Shown here in pieces: positions 1-10,782 of a stretch of DNA of 64,000 bases. The notes below the pieces were generated by a model that saw nothing but the letters and a program-made list of their open reading frames with translations, had not been told where the DNA came from and did not search any database. Every line of letters begins with the position of its first letter. Positions within the stretch are counted from its first letter, which is position 1. This DNA comes from Heterocephalus glaber (Eukaryota; Chordata; Mammalia; Rodentia; Bathyergidae), in assembly GCF_000247695.1 (NCBI RefSeq), contig NW_004624781.1:9249727-9313726 (forward strand). Reading direction: 5' to 3'. A program made the position numbers and the translations under genes.

Positions 1-200
1 GGGGCGGGGGCGGGGGCGAGGGCGAGCTGGGGGCGTGCTGCGAGGTGGGAGCAGCGACCCCTGGAGCGCACAACTCTCAAGCAGGTCCACCTTGAGCCAC
101 CAGACGTCTGGGAGCGTCCAGGCTGCGCCGCAGCTCTTGAGACACCAGCCCACTCGAGAGCCTCCTGCACCGAGGAGGAAAGATTCTACGTCGGCTAAAA
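1..200 (-). promoter_or_regulatory. CpG-island edge with GC boxes; probable promoter of the leftward neighbouring gene
   Basis: The first 40 bases are runs of GGGGCGGGGGCG, which read on the minus strand as repeated Sp1-type GC boxes. CpG dinucleotides stay frequent to about 200 and then drop sharply into AT-rich sequence. No convincing reading frame starts here. RAB8B ends about 2.4 kb to the right and is transcribed leftward. In other mammals the gene downstream of RAB8B on the same strand is APH1B, so this is plausibly its promoter with the gene body off the left edge. The CpG richness is seen; the gene assignment is inference. Confidence 0.55.
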
Positions 201-246
201 AACAGCGCAGGGCCAAGACAGGATTCCTTTTAAAATAATGGAATCT

Positions 247-278
247 CTCGATCCCTGGAACCAAAAAAAAAGAAATAC
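247..278 (+). mobile_element. Severely 5'-truncated ID SINE (3' end and A-tail only)
   Basis: Only the last bases of an ID element (CGATCCCTGGAACC) plus an A-rich tail remain. They are flanked by a perfect 13-bp target-site duplication, AATAATGGAATCT, at 234-246 and 279-291. This shows a genuine truncated insertion rather than decay of a full copy. Confidence 0.75.
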
Positions 279-291
279 AATAATGGAATCT

Positions 292-2640
292 TTTTTAAAG
301 CACTTTTTTTTTTTTTTTGCAGTCTCTGGAACGTCCTGCTTCATCATATATAAAACCCAGGCTGGGTTAACAGTGAACCAGGCAATAACTCACAGATGGA
401 AAAGATGAAATAGTGATAGAAGAAGCTGTCCTTTTGAGGGTTGTTTTGGCGAGATCATTTTAATTTCACTCCCACATCTTCAAAATTGTTTTTGAAGGCA
501 TTCTCTACCCTAGAGCAACAGTAGTATCTCCCATCTCTGTTCTCTGACAGAGACCATTTTACTCATTTGCTTTTTTTGTCTTCCCCTTAGAATGCAACTC
601 CTGGAGAGCAGGGATTTCACTAAATATCTTGTCAATGAATACTTTGAAAAGTAGAACTCATACACCATTAAATTTCTGAGTCTTAAATCAGGAAAGTAGC
701 AGGAGTATGGAGAGAAACAGACACATTTAAGAGAGACTTGGAAACTGCAAACAGAATCCAGTGATTAATGAACATAGAAAGAGGAAGTGTCAAAGATGAT
801 GGCCTGTAGAGATTGCTGCCTTAAATGACTGCTGGAGATGGAAAGAGAAGAGGGGAAGTAGACACAATAATGAGCATCATTTTGGATACCCTGAAATTTA
901 GAGGTTTGTAGGACTGTGTGGAGGTATTCAGTAGGCAACTAAGATCAGGGGCGTCCTGGACTAAAAATCTAGAATCGAGGCTCCAGACTAGTGGAAGCCT
1001 TGAGAGTAAGTAAAATCATTTAGTGAAGCAAGAACAGAGACCATGCCAGAAGCTAACCTTAGGGGATGACAAGAGGAACCCTAAAAGAACTAAAAGAGCA
1101 GCCAGAAGGGTAATGAGGAAAATGGCATTTGGTATGCTGAAAGCCAAGGGGACAAACTGTTTCAGAAAGGGCTGTTGAGAGGTCACATAAGGTACTGGTG
1201 AAATGTGTCCACTAGATCTAGCTGTGACTGTAACAGATGTAGGAGTAAAAGCCAATTGGCAGAGCATTCTCAAGCATTTGTGTGGTAGGAAAAAGAGAGG
1301 GGGAAATTTGGCTTTGGCAGAGAGGAGACAGGATGTCCTCTAGAAGAGGACTTAGCTTCCTTGGTAAGAAGTGATGTCGTTTTCATCCTGCTCAGCTTAG
1401 AAAGGAGGCCCCATGAGAGGACAGAGTGAAGCCACTGGCCCTACATAAGCCAACCTGAGGATCCTATCCTAGGTCTTATTAAGCACTGATTTCATTTGTG
1501 GTGTAGGGTGAGAATTTTCAGGAAGTAACACTTAGAAGCTGGAGACCAAAGTAACAACCACATACTCTTACAGTAAATTCAGCTTCAGCCTGCAAACATT
1601 ACTCACTACTGATTTAAAAAAAAAGAAATGTGAGAAAACACATTCCCGCTGGTTTGAACACTGATGGTCCATGCATGACTGTCCAATTGGGTGGCTTGAA
1701 CCACCGGTGGTCAGCTATTTAACATCAGACAAGAATTCAAATCTGAGCTGCCTGGCAGCAAGACATGAATTATGGCCCCATGATGAACACGTTAAGAGAA
1801 AGGCAAGGAGAGCATAAATCAGCCGTAAGAAATCAGAGAAACTACTACGTACCTTCCTCCAAAAATGAGAGAAAAGAGGCAGGAAGCTTGAAAAAAAAAA
1901 ACTGGAAGTTTGAAATGGTTATGGGATGAATGAAAAAGGCTGAGACTAGAAACAGGGCTGGTGCCATCAAACTCTTATTTCAAAATAACTCTTACCAAAA
2001 ACTAAATTTGCAAGGAATAAGAAGGGCAGGACAAACAATTTAAGGCTGCAGATTCTATAACAGAATAACTTCAGTGTATTCTGAACTAAGTATGAGTAGG
2101 AAGTCTGGCCATTTGTATGTCTTTAAATAACTCCAGGTGAGAAATAGTTTCTTAACATATAACAAGTCTCCCATGGTTTGAATCATATATTTAGCAAATT
2201 TACAGAACCATATAAAAAATGTGCAACATACTTCAGAGTCAAGAACATTTTCATTTTGTAGTTTTTATTTTAGATGAACATTATTGTAAAAAAAAAAGTT
2301 CACCTGGAATAAAATCCATTTTAAAAAAAAAACTACAGCATCAGTATCAGTACATAGTGAATGAATTGGCTTAAGATTAACCACATGACAGGTCCATTTT
2401 ATCTCCAGGAGCTTTTCACATTAAGCCTATGGAGAAAAAAATAAAATATGTCTAAACATATACAGTAGGATAATTCTTGGGGAAAACTATATAGTTCCCA
2501 TTGGGGCATGATTTTTGTCAAATAGTTTATGTTGTTTTGTATTAAAGGAACTGAAGTGTCAGCTGCAGACAAAATAAAACCTATCTGTAAGGCCATAGGA
2601 ATGAACTATCATAATTCATGTTTTTTTAAAGGTTTTTTTA
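292..2640. other. Intergenic interval between the CpG island and the RAB8B 3' end
   Basis: AT-rich, with no reading frame that resembles a protein and no recent SINE. The segment at about 780-1340 resembles an ancient dispersed mammalian repeat. The remainder shows only short A and T runs. I see no RNA gene. Confidence 0.6.
780..1340 (+). repeat. Ancient interspersed repeat, family not assigned
   Basis: The G/A-rich wording (cut-back phrases such as GAGGTATTCAGTAGGCAACT and GAAGCCAAGGGGACAAACTGTTTCA) matches a widely dispersed old mammalian repeat I recognise but cannot name. It probably shares a family with 13715-14180. The match is degenerate and the edges are approximate. Confidence 0.4.
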
Positions 2641-2652
2641 AAAAAAAAATGT

Positions 2653-2658
2653 TTTATT
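2653..2658 (-). terminator. RAB8B: Candidate distal poly(A) signal of RAB8B
   Basis: Minus-strand AATAAA followed by ACA and a T-run, then an A-run about 15-20 bases downstream. It is the last canonical hexamer before sequence that reads as ordinary intergenic DNA. The downstream GT-rich element is weak. Confidence 0.45.
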
Positions 2659-3115
2659 AGATCTTGGCAACAAGAAATGCAATTGCATATGGCACACATT
2701 TCAAAAAATGAAGTAAAATCTGAAAATATCCCTAAAATAATTGCTCATTTACATTTCCATACATTTAGCTCATTAAGATTTTTTCATAATGAACATGGCA
2801 CCCATTATTTTTATTAATCTAAAGAAAGGCTAATCCCACTGTAAAATTTTGCTAGGATTTGAAACTTTATTACCATATCCTATCTTTCTAGGTCCTTTTA
2901 CATTAAGGGATTTCATTTTTAGATATTCCTCTGTGCTCTCAATGTAACAAAGAATAAAGGAATGTTAAAAAAAATCTAAAAAATTGCTTAAAATTTCAGA
3001 TAAGAACATAATGAAATACAGTTTAAAATTTTTAAGCTTAGAAGCTCACCTTCAAAGATTAAGAACTAAACTTACAAAGGAGTCTAAGTCATAAACTTAA
3101 AAAAAAAGGTCTGCT

Positions 3116-3197
3116 GGGCTGGGGGTTTAGCTCAGTGGTTTCGCCACCTGCTGTGCAAGCGCAAGGACCCAAGTTTGAGCTCCAGTACCAGAAAAAC
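3116..3197 (+). mobile_element. ID SINE inside the RAB8B 3' UTR (antisense)
   Basis: Full-length ID with a recognisable A-box (TTTAGCTCAGTGG) and a worn B-box, ending CAGTACC plus an A-tail. Target-site duplication AGGTCTGCT at 3107-3115 and 3198-3206. Confidence 0.9.
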
Positions 3198-4728
3198 AGG
3201 TCTGCTTAAATGTATCATTTACTGATCACAGGAAAAACTTTATAAGCCTTAATACAGACTTTCGGTAAAATGGTGTTATAATCTCTTACTTAGAAACGTC
3301 TGCAAAAATGTATCTATATTGCACGGCTAAATTTATTAATGGGGCAGGGAGATAATACTTTTTTTTACACTGTTGGAATAACATATATGTTTTACTATAA
3401 ATGAAAATATCACCTACCTTTTTCCAAGGATGCCTTCAATTCAAAACAAAACATATAATCTAAATTGTGTTGATGCTTAAAGGCTGGCTCACTGTTTTTA
3501 TACCAGATATTAGAATACTAGTTAGCTAAATGAGGTATAATTTAAAAAGTCCTTCAAAGTAAAGAGTATAGTCTTCTGAAAATTTATAACAAAGACTGCA
3601 CAAAGTGTTCATGTAAATAGTAAGAAACCCTGCAGCGTCTACTAACTGATGCACAAGTGGATTATTTAGTCACAATCTGTCTGAAGTAAAATGTAGCTAA
3701 AATAAGTTCCCAGAGAAACATTTTACAATCAACCGATTTTCATGCTACTTAGTTACAGCACATTTTCATTGTCTGATACCCTCAAACTCTATATTTGAAA
3801 AGGTCTAGTCCAATCATCAAAACTTAGCACATAAAGTGCAGCCACTGAGCCACCATAACACTGCTGCAAAAATCTTTATGTACCTTTATCCATAAAACCA
3901 CAAAAATGTTCACAAAAAAACTAGATTTCTTCAGTTTCAGCAGGGAACAGTTATGTCACTAAATCCATCTACAAATAGAAAAAATAATGCACTATATGTA
4001 CATTATTAAGCAAAATGGAATATTTATTGGGTCATTTTACCATGCAGAAAGTAAATTTCCTATGGTCTTAGCTCAAATTATATACAATTTAGCAAAGCTA
4101 AATGTAAGAAAATAGCAAGGACAATTTTATTTCTATATAACAGAGTGTATACTCCCAGTGTGCTGCTACTTCAAAGAGCACTTTTAGACATCTAACTTTT
4201 ACAGGCTCTTTCAAAGAGAAGTTCATGGAGACTAGTTATACCTACAGAAGACAAAAGGAGAGTGAAGAAATATAATAAAAGCAAAGCATTGTTAAAAAAA
4301 AAAAAAAAGACTAACCACAGAATGTGTCAGTTTTGGTTTGCAGACAACCCCTGAGATAGAAACCAAAGTGTTAAGACACCAAATAGTCAGAGGTAAAATA
4401 CTAAGAGAATTACATTCATACATGGTGTCATAGCACTTGCCCTTTAGAAAGTACTTTATTACCACCCAGAAAGCTTAATTGCTTGTATTTTTCCCCGGGA
4501 TAATTACACAAGATGTTTCCAAGAAATTACTTTTTCTTTTCATATGTGTACCTAATCTGAAGATGGCAGACTTATACTCAACTCGCAACCCTGGAACTAC
4601 TGATTATACTGGGACAGCAATGAGTGACTTTAAGCTTACCTGTAATTAATAAAACAAACAAACAAAATCAAGGAGCCTGAAACTTGTCAACAGCAAGTTT
4701 AGTGTAACCATCAAAAATAACTCTGGCA

Positions 4729-4823
4729 GGGCTGGGGATTTAGCTCAGTGGTTCTGCCGCCTGCCTCACAAGCACAAGCACAAGGTCCTGAGTTCAATCC
4801 CCGGTACCAAAAAAAAAAAAAAG
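4729..4823 (+). mobile_element. ID SINE inside the RAB8B 3' UTR (antisense), with a 6-bp internal duplication
   Basis: Full-length ID ending CCCCGGTACC with an A14 tail. Target-site duplication CTCTGGCA at 4721-4728 and 4824-4831. The anticodon-arm region carries the hexamer CACAAG repeated, which lengthens the element. Confidence 0.9.
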
Positions 4824-6423
4824 CTCTGGCATACATGTGGCCCCTAAATTGTTTCTAAGTTTTAAAAGAAGTACTAAAGGCTGACTGATCCAAGCATTTA
4901 AACAACAGATCCTAATTTGAAGCAGAAATCCTTGTGGTAACAAGCATTCCATCATTTCCACTTCCACCTTCTGTTCTTAACTACCTAGCATGAGAGCAGT
5001 CTTGGCAAGCATGACAGAAAGATTAATTATAACAGAATTCATATTCTTAGTCACCTCTTTCCTATTCCCTTCTGTGTTATGACACTGAAAGCTACAATAA
5101 CAACAATGACATTACAATCTGAATTTGGCACATAAATTGACACTAAATACTTTTTTAAAAAAATGTGATGGTTTCATATACAATAGGAATACCAGTATCA
5201 GTGTTTGGGGAGAAAGGCTTCAGCCCAAATGACTGGACAAAGTTCTGTCACAATGCACCTAAATAGATGAAGCTGGGCACTATATATTCAATAAGGGCTG
5301 TTTTAAAACTGAAATGCTGGTCATATTTTCTCTAATAAAAAGGCAAGACTTTTCCTAGGGGGTGTTCTAAGTCCATGTACTTTTATTTTTAAAAAAAAAC
5401 AGACCCAAAGATCATTATTTTCACCATCATTATGACTATCTCTTAAATTTACATCGACAAGTTAATCCTTCTCCCTATAGATATGGTTTCTGCTAACTAA
5501 AATCTAAATCTAACTTTTCTTCACTCTTACAGATGGGGATTATGGTAGAAATCAGATATTACAACAAAACCAACAAGCTAAGGGGTGAACCTAAGAAAAA
5601 ATATATATTCTGATGTGATGCTGAAATAAAACTAAATGATACAATTCTACCTATGCAAAATTTCAGTTGAAGAAGTTCAGAAATAGAAACAGCAATGTTC
5701 CAATGTGTTATTAGTTTTACATAACTAAGTAAAACATGCCACACATGAGAAAGCATAGCAAATACAAACCCCAGGAAAAGTGACATTATTATATAATAGT
5801 ATTTCCAAATACAGTTTCTATTGATTAGGCAGAGGTAATACATTTAAAAAGCAATTCATTCAGCTACTCAGGTGATGACAAAAAAAAAAATCAGAAATGA
5901 AATAAAACTCAACAATCTGAAGAAATAGATACTGTGGCCTCTGATGACTAAATGGGCCTTTCAATGAATTCTTAAAACTGTCTTTTAACTTTAATATATC
6001 AACCTCTGCTTAATGTTTTATTGTTTTTTAAACATCCCAAGTGTACATATTTGTCTACAGCTTCCTGACAGAAAAGTGCCAGATAGGAGTCTAAGATCGC
6101 ACTGTCAGAGGGAAAGGCTAACGATGTGCAAAGTGGAAAAGAAAGATAGCAGCTTCTGCAGCAGGCAGTAAAGAAAGGAAAAATCAGTTAGGTCCTGCGT
6201 GTGTCTCCATGTCATCGCTTCTGTGTTTGAAGAAAGAAGCCTGTTCTGTTTTGAGGCCACAAGGCTGAAATCCACTTGGTGTTCTGTGTCGAGAAGTCTA
6301 AGTTCAGTGGTGCTCTCCGCAGCAGCTGGGCGGGGTGACTCTGAGGCTGGGGGACCTGTGCTTTCAGAGAAGCAGGAAAGGACCCTCTAGGTGTGCCGCA
6401 GTCTCTCAGAAAGAAAGAGTTCA

Positions 6424-6516
6424 TCAAAGCAGTGAGCAGCGGAAGAAGCTGGTCTTCTTGGATCGGTTCTCTGTTATTTTCACGGGCCCACCTGCCCCTG
6501 ATGAATTGCTGTCATT
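6424..6516 (-). CDS. RAB8B: RAB8B exon 8, residues 178-207 and stop
   Basis: The last coding exon, read downward from 6516 after the acceptor TTTTAG, encodes the hypervariable C-terminal tail and ends TGA at 6426-6424, with a second TGA directly after it. The tail carries NDSNSSGAGGPVKI, a basic cluster (RSKK) and FFRCSLL. The final CSLL is a CaaL-type geranylgeranylation motif (Cys204) used for membrane attachment. Residue 194 is Asn (TENRSKK), where the RAB8B I remember has Ser; it is a conservative tail change with no effect on the lipid site. Confidence 0.97.
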   Translation of the reverse strand, partial: NDSNSSGAGGPVKITENRSKKTSFFRCSLL

Positions 6517-7310
6517 CTAAAACACAGAGGATAAAGTTACTGAGGGAATGAAAGCTTCATGCTTTGACCCCAATTACCTAAAACATAAAAATAAACCATA
6601 CCATGTGAAATGTATATTCTAGTGAAATGTGTACTTGCTAGAGCATTTTATTAAAAGAGGAACCAATTACGCTCTAGTGTTGTCTTTGTCTTTGGAAATA
6701 GCAGATTAAAAGGAGAAAAGTGTTCTTAGGGTAGCACTTTTATTTTAATAATATATTAGGTAGGAAGCTCCTATTTCCAGTTCAAAGAAATAATAACCAA
6801 TGGAGTGTAAAGTTTCAAGGGTATCGACGGAAATGATGCTAAGGTACTACTAGAGACAATCCTGTTTGAGATAAGAAGAGTTAGTAATATGATGTATACA
6901 ATTTCAGACAGTACTCAGGTTAAAACAAAGTTTCAAAGTTCTCCTTAAGATTCATCATTGAGATAGTTTTCCAATTTAAGAGAACCTTAGTAACCTGAAG
7001 ATTATAACCATACAGATATAAATATCTGCTACATGAAATAAACTATACAAGTTTATGACAAAAATGTAATTTGTGCCATCACTGTTTTCATTATTCTGAT
7101 AAAAATTCAATTAAAGACCACTTGAAGGTCAGATGAAAGAGCTAAACAGCTACAGTTCTCAAGTGGAATCCTAAAGAAACAGAAATAAGAATCAAAGATC
7201 AACCCGATCAGTATCTGAGTCACAAGAAAGAGTACAGTATAAATATGTTATATTCATGCTTATCCTTTGTATCAAAGGTCAAATAATATAAAAATTTAAG
7301 AGACACAAAC
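6517..7310 (-). other. RAB8B: RAB8B intron 7
   Basis: 794-base intron with acceptor TGTTTTAG next to exon 8. The donor beside exon 7 is GTTTGT, a weak match to consensus. The interior is AT-rich unique-looking sequence with no SINE or gene. Confidence 0.9.
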
Positions 7311-7361
7311 CATCTTTCTGTTGAGTTTTGTCATTATATCTCGTGCAAGTGTAAAAAATGC
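7311..7361 (-). CDS. RAB8B: RAB8B exon 7, residues 161-177
   Basis: A 51-base, phase-0 exon between acceptor CTTTAG and donor GTTTGT. It encodes AFFTLARDIMTKLNRKM, the C-terminal alpha-5 helix of the G domain leading into the hypervariable tail. DIMTKLNRKM separates RAB8B from RAB8A, which has DIKAKMDKK here. The exon was found by matching this short peptide, because it is too small to stand out as a reading frame. It is removable in frame (17 codons), so skipping would shorten the last helix without a frameshift. Confidence 0.96.
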
Positions 7362-7715
7362 CTAAAGGTAAAACAAAAAATTATTATTGTATATTTATAT
7401 TTCAAAATAGAAACAGCAATTTTCGTTATTTCATCATAAATATATTACTTTAGAGTTTTTAACGAGAAAAGAACATAAACGAAATCAAAGTATGTTCACG
7501 AACAGTGTAGCTTCTTTTTCAATTATATAACAAACATTTTCCAATATTACCAAGCTGCCCTTCATTTATTCATCAAATATTCTCTGCATGTAAGACCTGG
7601 CACAAGTTCCTAATCTGATTCATATTATTTTTTTTCTTTAAACATTTTAATATGCATATTACATTCTATAACAATATACTGGTATACGTTGGTTATAATG
7701 TTTGCTATCATTTTG

Positions 7716-7900
7716 TGTTTAGATGTCCCCCCAAAGCCTCATGGGAATGAGGTGGGGCTAGTTTGGAGGTGGCTACATCTAGAGAGTGTGATTGATTAGT
7801 GGTAGGGATAGGCCTCAGGGCACTAGGATTAAGGGCCCAGAGCGCTACCCAGCCTAAGTAGTCTGAATAAGATAAGTGGGACAGAAAGACTCTGTCTCTC
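7716..7900 (+). mobile_element. Partial MaLR-type LTR remnant
   Basis: The opening TGTTTAGATGTCCCCCCAAA and the following GAGGTGG/GGCTAG wording resemble the start of the ERVL-MaLR LTR found in better shape at 23018-23396. Only about 185 bases are present. They abut a minus-strand ID, and the pair is bounded by a 13-bp direct repeat. Confidence 0.45.
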
Positions 7901-7986
7901 TTTTTTTTTTTTGGTACCAGGGATCAAACTTGGGTCCTCGTGCTTGCACAGCAGGCGGCGAAATCACTGAGCTAAATCCCTGGCCC
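7901..7986 (-). mobile_element. ID SINE
   Basis: Reverse-oriented full-length ID: T-run, GGTACCAGGGATC, then the A-box complement CTGAGCTAAATCCCTGGCCC. It abuts the LTR remnant, and TGCTATCATTTTG follows directly at 7987-7999. Confidence 0.88.
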
Positions 7987-8031
7987 TGCTATCATTTTGA
8001 AAAATATCAATCTTCCCTAAGTTTTTCTCTT

Positions 8032-8107
8032 TTGGTACCAGAGATCGAACTCAGGACCTTGCGGTTTTGAGGCAGGCAGTGGAACCACTGAGCTAAAGCC
8101 CCGGCCC
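8032..8107 (-). mobile_element. ID SINE
   Basis: Reverse-oriented ID with a very short tail. Target-site duplication TTTTCTCTT at 8023-8031 and 8108-8116. Confidence 0.88.
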
Positions 8108-8401
8108 TTTTCTCTTATTTTTATTAGTACATGTTTGCAGTACGTAATGATTATATTTATCATGCTGAGTTGGTACATGTCCATAACACATCTTAATTCT
8201 TTTTTTTGTCCCCTAACTCTCAGCCCTCCAACTCTTGGTCCCCTTCACAACTCCTTCCTTGGGACACTGAGAACAGGGTAAAGACTCTGTCTAAGCCATT
8301 CTCACTCCCCAGAGGAGGGCCTAGTGCCTGCTCTAGGAGATGTTACTAGCTGTTTAATGAATGAATAAGTGCAACTCTAAAATCTATCTTCACAAAAATT
8401 A

Positions 8402-8486
8402 GGGCCGGGGATTTAGCTCAGTGGTTCCACTGCCTGCCTTGCAAGTGCAAGGACCCGAGTTCAATGCCAGGTACCAAAAAAAAAAA
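8402..8486 (+). mobile_element. ID SINE
   Basis: GGGCCGGGGATTTAGCTCAG start, AGGTACC end and an A12 tail. No clear target-site duplication was found. Confidence 0.87.
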
Positions 8487-10067
8487 ATCAACAAATATCT
8501 CTACCTTTTACGTCTGACCTCTACTGAGGTCATAACTGAGCAGGTATTATCTGTGTCTTCACAATCCAAACTCTTGACAATTCCTGAAACACAGCTAAAT
8601 TCCTTCCCTAGCAGGTTTCCATTTAGTTCAAATGTAAGCAGGGCAAATGTGAGAAATCTGAGTGACACTTTATCTATAGTCTTTCTTGACTCAAACCAAA
8701 TATTTTTAAAACCTATCATCACTTTACTTTTTTCTACAGAGCCAAGAACTCTTAAAAGTTTTTTCCACTGGCTCCATGTTAAACCCACCTTTACGTCAGC
8801 CTTATTGTTCCCAAGCACTCCTGATCCCCAAAAACTGTACAGGCAAAGGATCATTTCCAACCCAATTACACAGAAACAATGTAACTACTAGTATTACTCA
8901 CTGTCGTGTCTCACCATCACACTGGTCACCTGTATATTTCTAAGTAAGCCTATTTCAGCTTTTATGAGGTTAATGACACCAAAGCTCTGGGAAAATTGCT
9001 AACTTCTCTACAACACCTCTTTGGAATAAGCAGCTCAGGCAACTTCCAGCTTCATACTTCCAAACTCAGCGCTCCCTCTAAGCGGTAGCCACCATTAGGA
9101 TGCAGGTACTCTCAGAGACCAAGCCTGCTTCACAAAGCCTTGGTAATGAATTCTCCTTGTGGAGTGATACTTTTCTCATCTCCACTATTCAAGCTGCCCT
9201 TTATAATGGAGGGAAATCTTTTTCTGCAAGCAGAAGGAAGTATTTTTCTGCTTAACTACGCTTATGTAAATAAATCAACAGAGATTTCCTGTTTCCCAGC
9301 ACCCAACCTGAAAAGATGAGTGTTAGTTATTTAAAACAAAGAAAAAGTTCTGATTAGTGTCTCTGACTAGTAAAGTCACTTCAGTCTTCAGTTTTAGCCA
9401 TTATGTTATAATAGCAGCCTAAAAAAAAAAAAATCAATGTTTAGGAGACCATCAGCATTAGTAAGCAAATTACATATATTATATACATTAAATGTATTAT
9501 TTTATGATCAGTTTAAAAATGGTTCTTAAACAAAGAAATTATCTTCAACAATTCTGCCCTTGGTGAAAAAACCTTAAAAGACTTTACAAATGATCTGGTA
9601 TTCTTTAACATCTAGCTTAATGAAAATTTATGAAAGTTACTCCTTGATAAAACACTTTCTTATTTCTACTAAATGCCACAGTGTTACAATGTATTGTGCT
9701 TAATTTACTTCAAATGTATACACAAAGGGAATCTGTTCAATAAGTTAACAGTCTGATTCTCTTTTGAGAGAGTACAGACATGGAAGTAATTTAACTTGTC
9801 TGCTACTGGCTACTATAGGGTGACATGAATGATGACAAATGAGTAGAGGACACTGCTTGGCTTTCTAGTCTAGGATTTCCAGCTTCCCAAAGAAAGGACT
9901 ACACTGAATTTAAACTGAACTTCTAGGCTCTGTTCAGTGACTCTTAATTAAGCAATCTAATATTGACCATATGGAGGCTGGATGCTTGAAGTTCAGCAAC
10001 CAGAGTCCACATACAAGTCAGAGGTACAAAAGTACACAGAATGGAAGTAGGTCAGCAAAACGCTTTC

Positions 10068-10179
10068 CCGGGGCTGGGGATTTAGCTCAGTGGTAGATCA
10101 CTTGCCTATCAAGCTCGAGGCCCTGTCCTCAGCATCAATCAATCAATCAATCATCACCAACCAACCAATAACCAAAAAA
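10068..10179 (+). mobile_element. Older-type ID SINE with a CAAT/CCAA repeat tail
   Basis: It carries TAGATCACTTGCCTATCAAGC, the AGCACTTGCC subtype, rather than the younger GCCTGCC form. The tail is about five CAAT units followed by CCAA units. GCTTTC flanks both ends (10062-10067, about 10181-10186). Confidence 0.75.
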
Positions 10180-10260
10180 GGCTTTCTCTATGTCAGAAAA
10201 TACCAAGGCTTTGAGAACCACTGGTCCCACTATCTAACAGGTCACCAAATACTTCCTTAC

Positions 10261-10326
10261 CTCTTCTACATTTGTACTGGATTTTGCACTTGTCTCCAAG
10301 AATTTAATCCCATAGTCAATTGCTAA
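10261..10326 (-). CDS. RAB8B: RAB8B exon 6, residues 139-160
   Basis: A 66-base phase-0 exon between acceptor TTTCAG and donor GTAAGG. It encodes LAIDYGIKFLETSAKSSTNVEE. ETSAK (residues 149-153) is the G5 motif, whose Ser-Ala-Lys backbone holds the guanine base. SSTNVEE is the RAB8B version of the loop that follows. The exon is clean, with no insertion or frame change. Confidence 0.97.
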
Positions 10327-10502
10327 CTGAAAGGCAAACACAGGCAGTAAATTCAGTGAAAGTAGCTTAACATGTAAAGCTTTTTGTTTTTTAGTTTTTT
10401 CAAAGTCCCCAAAGTAGGCTATCTATATTACAACTACTATGGTTCTCAAATTTCTTTGCTTTCTTCTATTGCAACTGGAGTTACATAATTTAAGTGTAAA
10501 AG

Positions 10503-10608
10503 AGGGGCCAGGGATTTAGCTCAGTGGTTCCAGTGCCTGCCTTGCAAGCACAAGGTCCTGAGTTCAACCCCTGGTACCGCCCCAAAAAACAAAACAAAAC
10601 AAAAAAAC
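10503..10608 (+). mobile_element. ID SINE
   Basis: Full-length with an unusual GGTACCGCCCC end and an A-tail broken by C (AAAAC units). Target-site duplication TGTAAAAG at 10495-10502 and 10609-10616. Confidence 0.9.
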
Positions 10609-10782
10609 TGTAAAAGTAGCACAAATTTCATTGTAAACAAAATTTCAATATTTTTCTTTGCTCTATTATTTTTTTAGTTCTCTCTCTATGTATATAAGAA
10701 CATCTATGAGATGGATTCCTACCCTTACCATTAACTTGAGATTCATTTGCCCCTTTTATCTGCTTCAAAAGTACAATTCTTG

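Larger units (their letters stand above)
2635..6423 (-). other. RAB8B: RAB8B 3' UTR (left boundary inferred)
   Basis: The stop codon at 6424-6426 is followed on the minus strand by about 3.8 kb of AT-rich sequence with no further exon. The best distal polyadenylation signal is AATAAA at 2653-2658 (minus strand), with cleavage expected near 2635. Nearer AATAAA hexamers on the same strand occur at about 2866-2871 and 4023-4028, so shorter mRNAs are possible. Two ID SINEs (3116-3197, 4729-4823) interrupt the UTR in antisense orientation. The exact end cannot be fixed without transcript data. Confidence 0.6.
7362..10260 (-). other. RAB8B: RAB8B intron 6
   Basis: 2.9-kb intron, donor GTAAGG and acceptor CTTTAG. 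It holds a MaLR-like LTR remnant, three full-length ID elements and one older-type ID with a CAAT-repeat tail. The stretch 8490-10060 is unique-looking. A 156-codon open frame at 8421-8891 begins inside an ID and has no protein character. Confidence 0.85.

Noticed and set aside
8421..8891. 156-codon plus-strand open frame
   Set aside because: It starts inside an ID SINE and continues into intron 6. There are no domains, a parallel open frame lies on the other strand, and nothing resembles a known protein.
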